From the NCBI RefSeq assembly GCF_903915725.1, contig NZ_CAIWTY010000088.1, positions 124,001-188,000 of the forward strand: a DNA stretch of 64,000 bases. The letters run 5' to 3'. The DNA comes from an uncultured Rhodopila sp. Its GTDB lineage: Bacteria > Pseudomonadota > Alphaproteobacteria > Acetobacterales > Acetobacteraceae. Below are positions 63,857-64,000 of the stretch, one piece after another (within the stretch, counting starts at the first letter, position 1; each line of letters starts with the position of its first letter). A model generated the notes under the pieces. The model searched no databases, was not told where the DNA came from, and saw only the letters and a list, made by a program, of their open reading frames with translations. A program made the translations under genes and the position numbers.

Positions 63857-64000
63857 ATGGATGTGCTGAAGGCAGATGGCGTCGCGGTGTTCCGGGGCGA
63901 GCGGCTGGTGTTTCGCGACTTGTCCCTGGCGGTGCCGGCGAGAGGCGCGCTGGTGCTGGCCGGCGCGAACGGGTCGGGCAAGTCCACCTTGCTGCGCCTG
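63857..64000 (+). CDS. ccmA: Heme exporter ATP-binding protein CcmA, N-terminal part (runs off the window)
   Basis: 48 residues from the ATG at 63857, open to the window end. [22 protein letters not shown] is a normal start and [13 protein letters not shown] is Walker A. The short N-terminus before Walker A (about 36 residues) and the position next to acnA fit CcmA, which drives the CcmABCD machinery of cytochrome c maturation. Only the first part is visible, so any small ABC ATPase remains possible. Confidence 0.6.
   Translation, partial: MDVLKADGVAVFRGERLVFRDLSLAVPARGALVLAGANGSGKSTLLRL

Overview
The window is chromosomal DNA of a high-GC alphaproteobacterium. The gene order mutM divergent from ubiE-coaBC, with an enoyl-CoA hydratase downstream, the aroQ-accB-accC operon, acnA next to ccmA, and the best recalled matches for many small conserved proteins all point to the Acetobacteraceae (Rhodospirillales). 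This assignment is from memory of the families; no search was run. No rRNA, tRNA, CRISPR array, transposase or integrase was seen.

Layout. 1-7 kb: the start of a family 4 glycosyltransferase, an MsbA-type ABC exporter, a possible restriction-enzyme remnant and two tandem exported sulfatases. 7-11.5 kb: an alpha/beta hydrolase that runs into a convergent DUF4105 membrane protein, a phage-type DNA methyltransferase and a small histidine kinase. 11.5-18 kb: coaBC-ubiE divergent from mutM, then an accessory insert (repressor-like fragment, ParE-type toxin with antitoxin, a second copy of the mutM 3' end, a CelD/BcsL-like acetyltransferase) before the enoyl-CoA hydratase. 18-24.4 kb: an EAL protein and a TetR-controlled RND efflux pump. 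24.4-33.3 kb: small membrane proteins (one frameshifted), a luciferase-like oxidoreductase, a large polytopic membrane protein, thiL, a TPR protein with a glycosyltransferase-like C-terminal half, and a two-gene operon whose main product resembles a type IV coupling ATPase without its catalytic residues. 33.5-38.2 kb: an ABC-F ATPase and two orphan type II secretion pseudopilins (gspK, gspJ) on either side of a secreted HbpS-like protein.

38.2-42.7 kb: a leftward gene train that starts with a bufferin operon (DUF2282 peptide, DUF692/MNIO enzyme, DUF2063 partner, DoxX) and continues with a peroxiredoxin, a LysR regulator and a phosphoesterase. 42.9-46 kb: housekeeping genes (tsaC/sua5, pepA, holC). 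46-52 kb: an accessory stretch with a coiled-coil protein, a lone receiver, a phage-like XRE/HTH/DUF6362 control module with operator palindromes and two lower-GC methyltransferases. 52.1-55.7 kb: accC-accB-aroQ divergent from thiS-thiG. 55.7-64 kb: a polysaccharide ABC exporter, a SPOR lytic transglycosylase lipoprotein, a frameshifted carboxymuconolactone decarboxylase, a HAD phosphatase, a 370-bp duplication carrying a tiny hydrophobic ORF and the end of acnA, acnA itself and the start of ccmA.

The most unusual features are two separate duplications of the 3' end of a housekeeping gene (mutM and acnA), each beside a toxin-like small gene; the two-gene unit with a catalytically degenerate coupling-type ATPase; and the bufferin operon joined to a peroxiredoxin. 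Two single-base frameshifts (near 24.83 kb and 59.30 kb) may be real decay or assembly errors.
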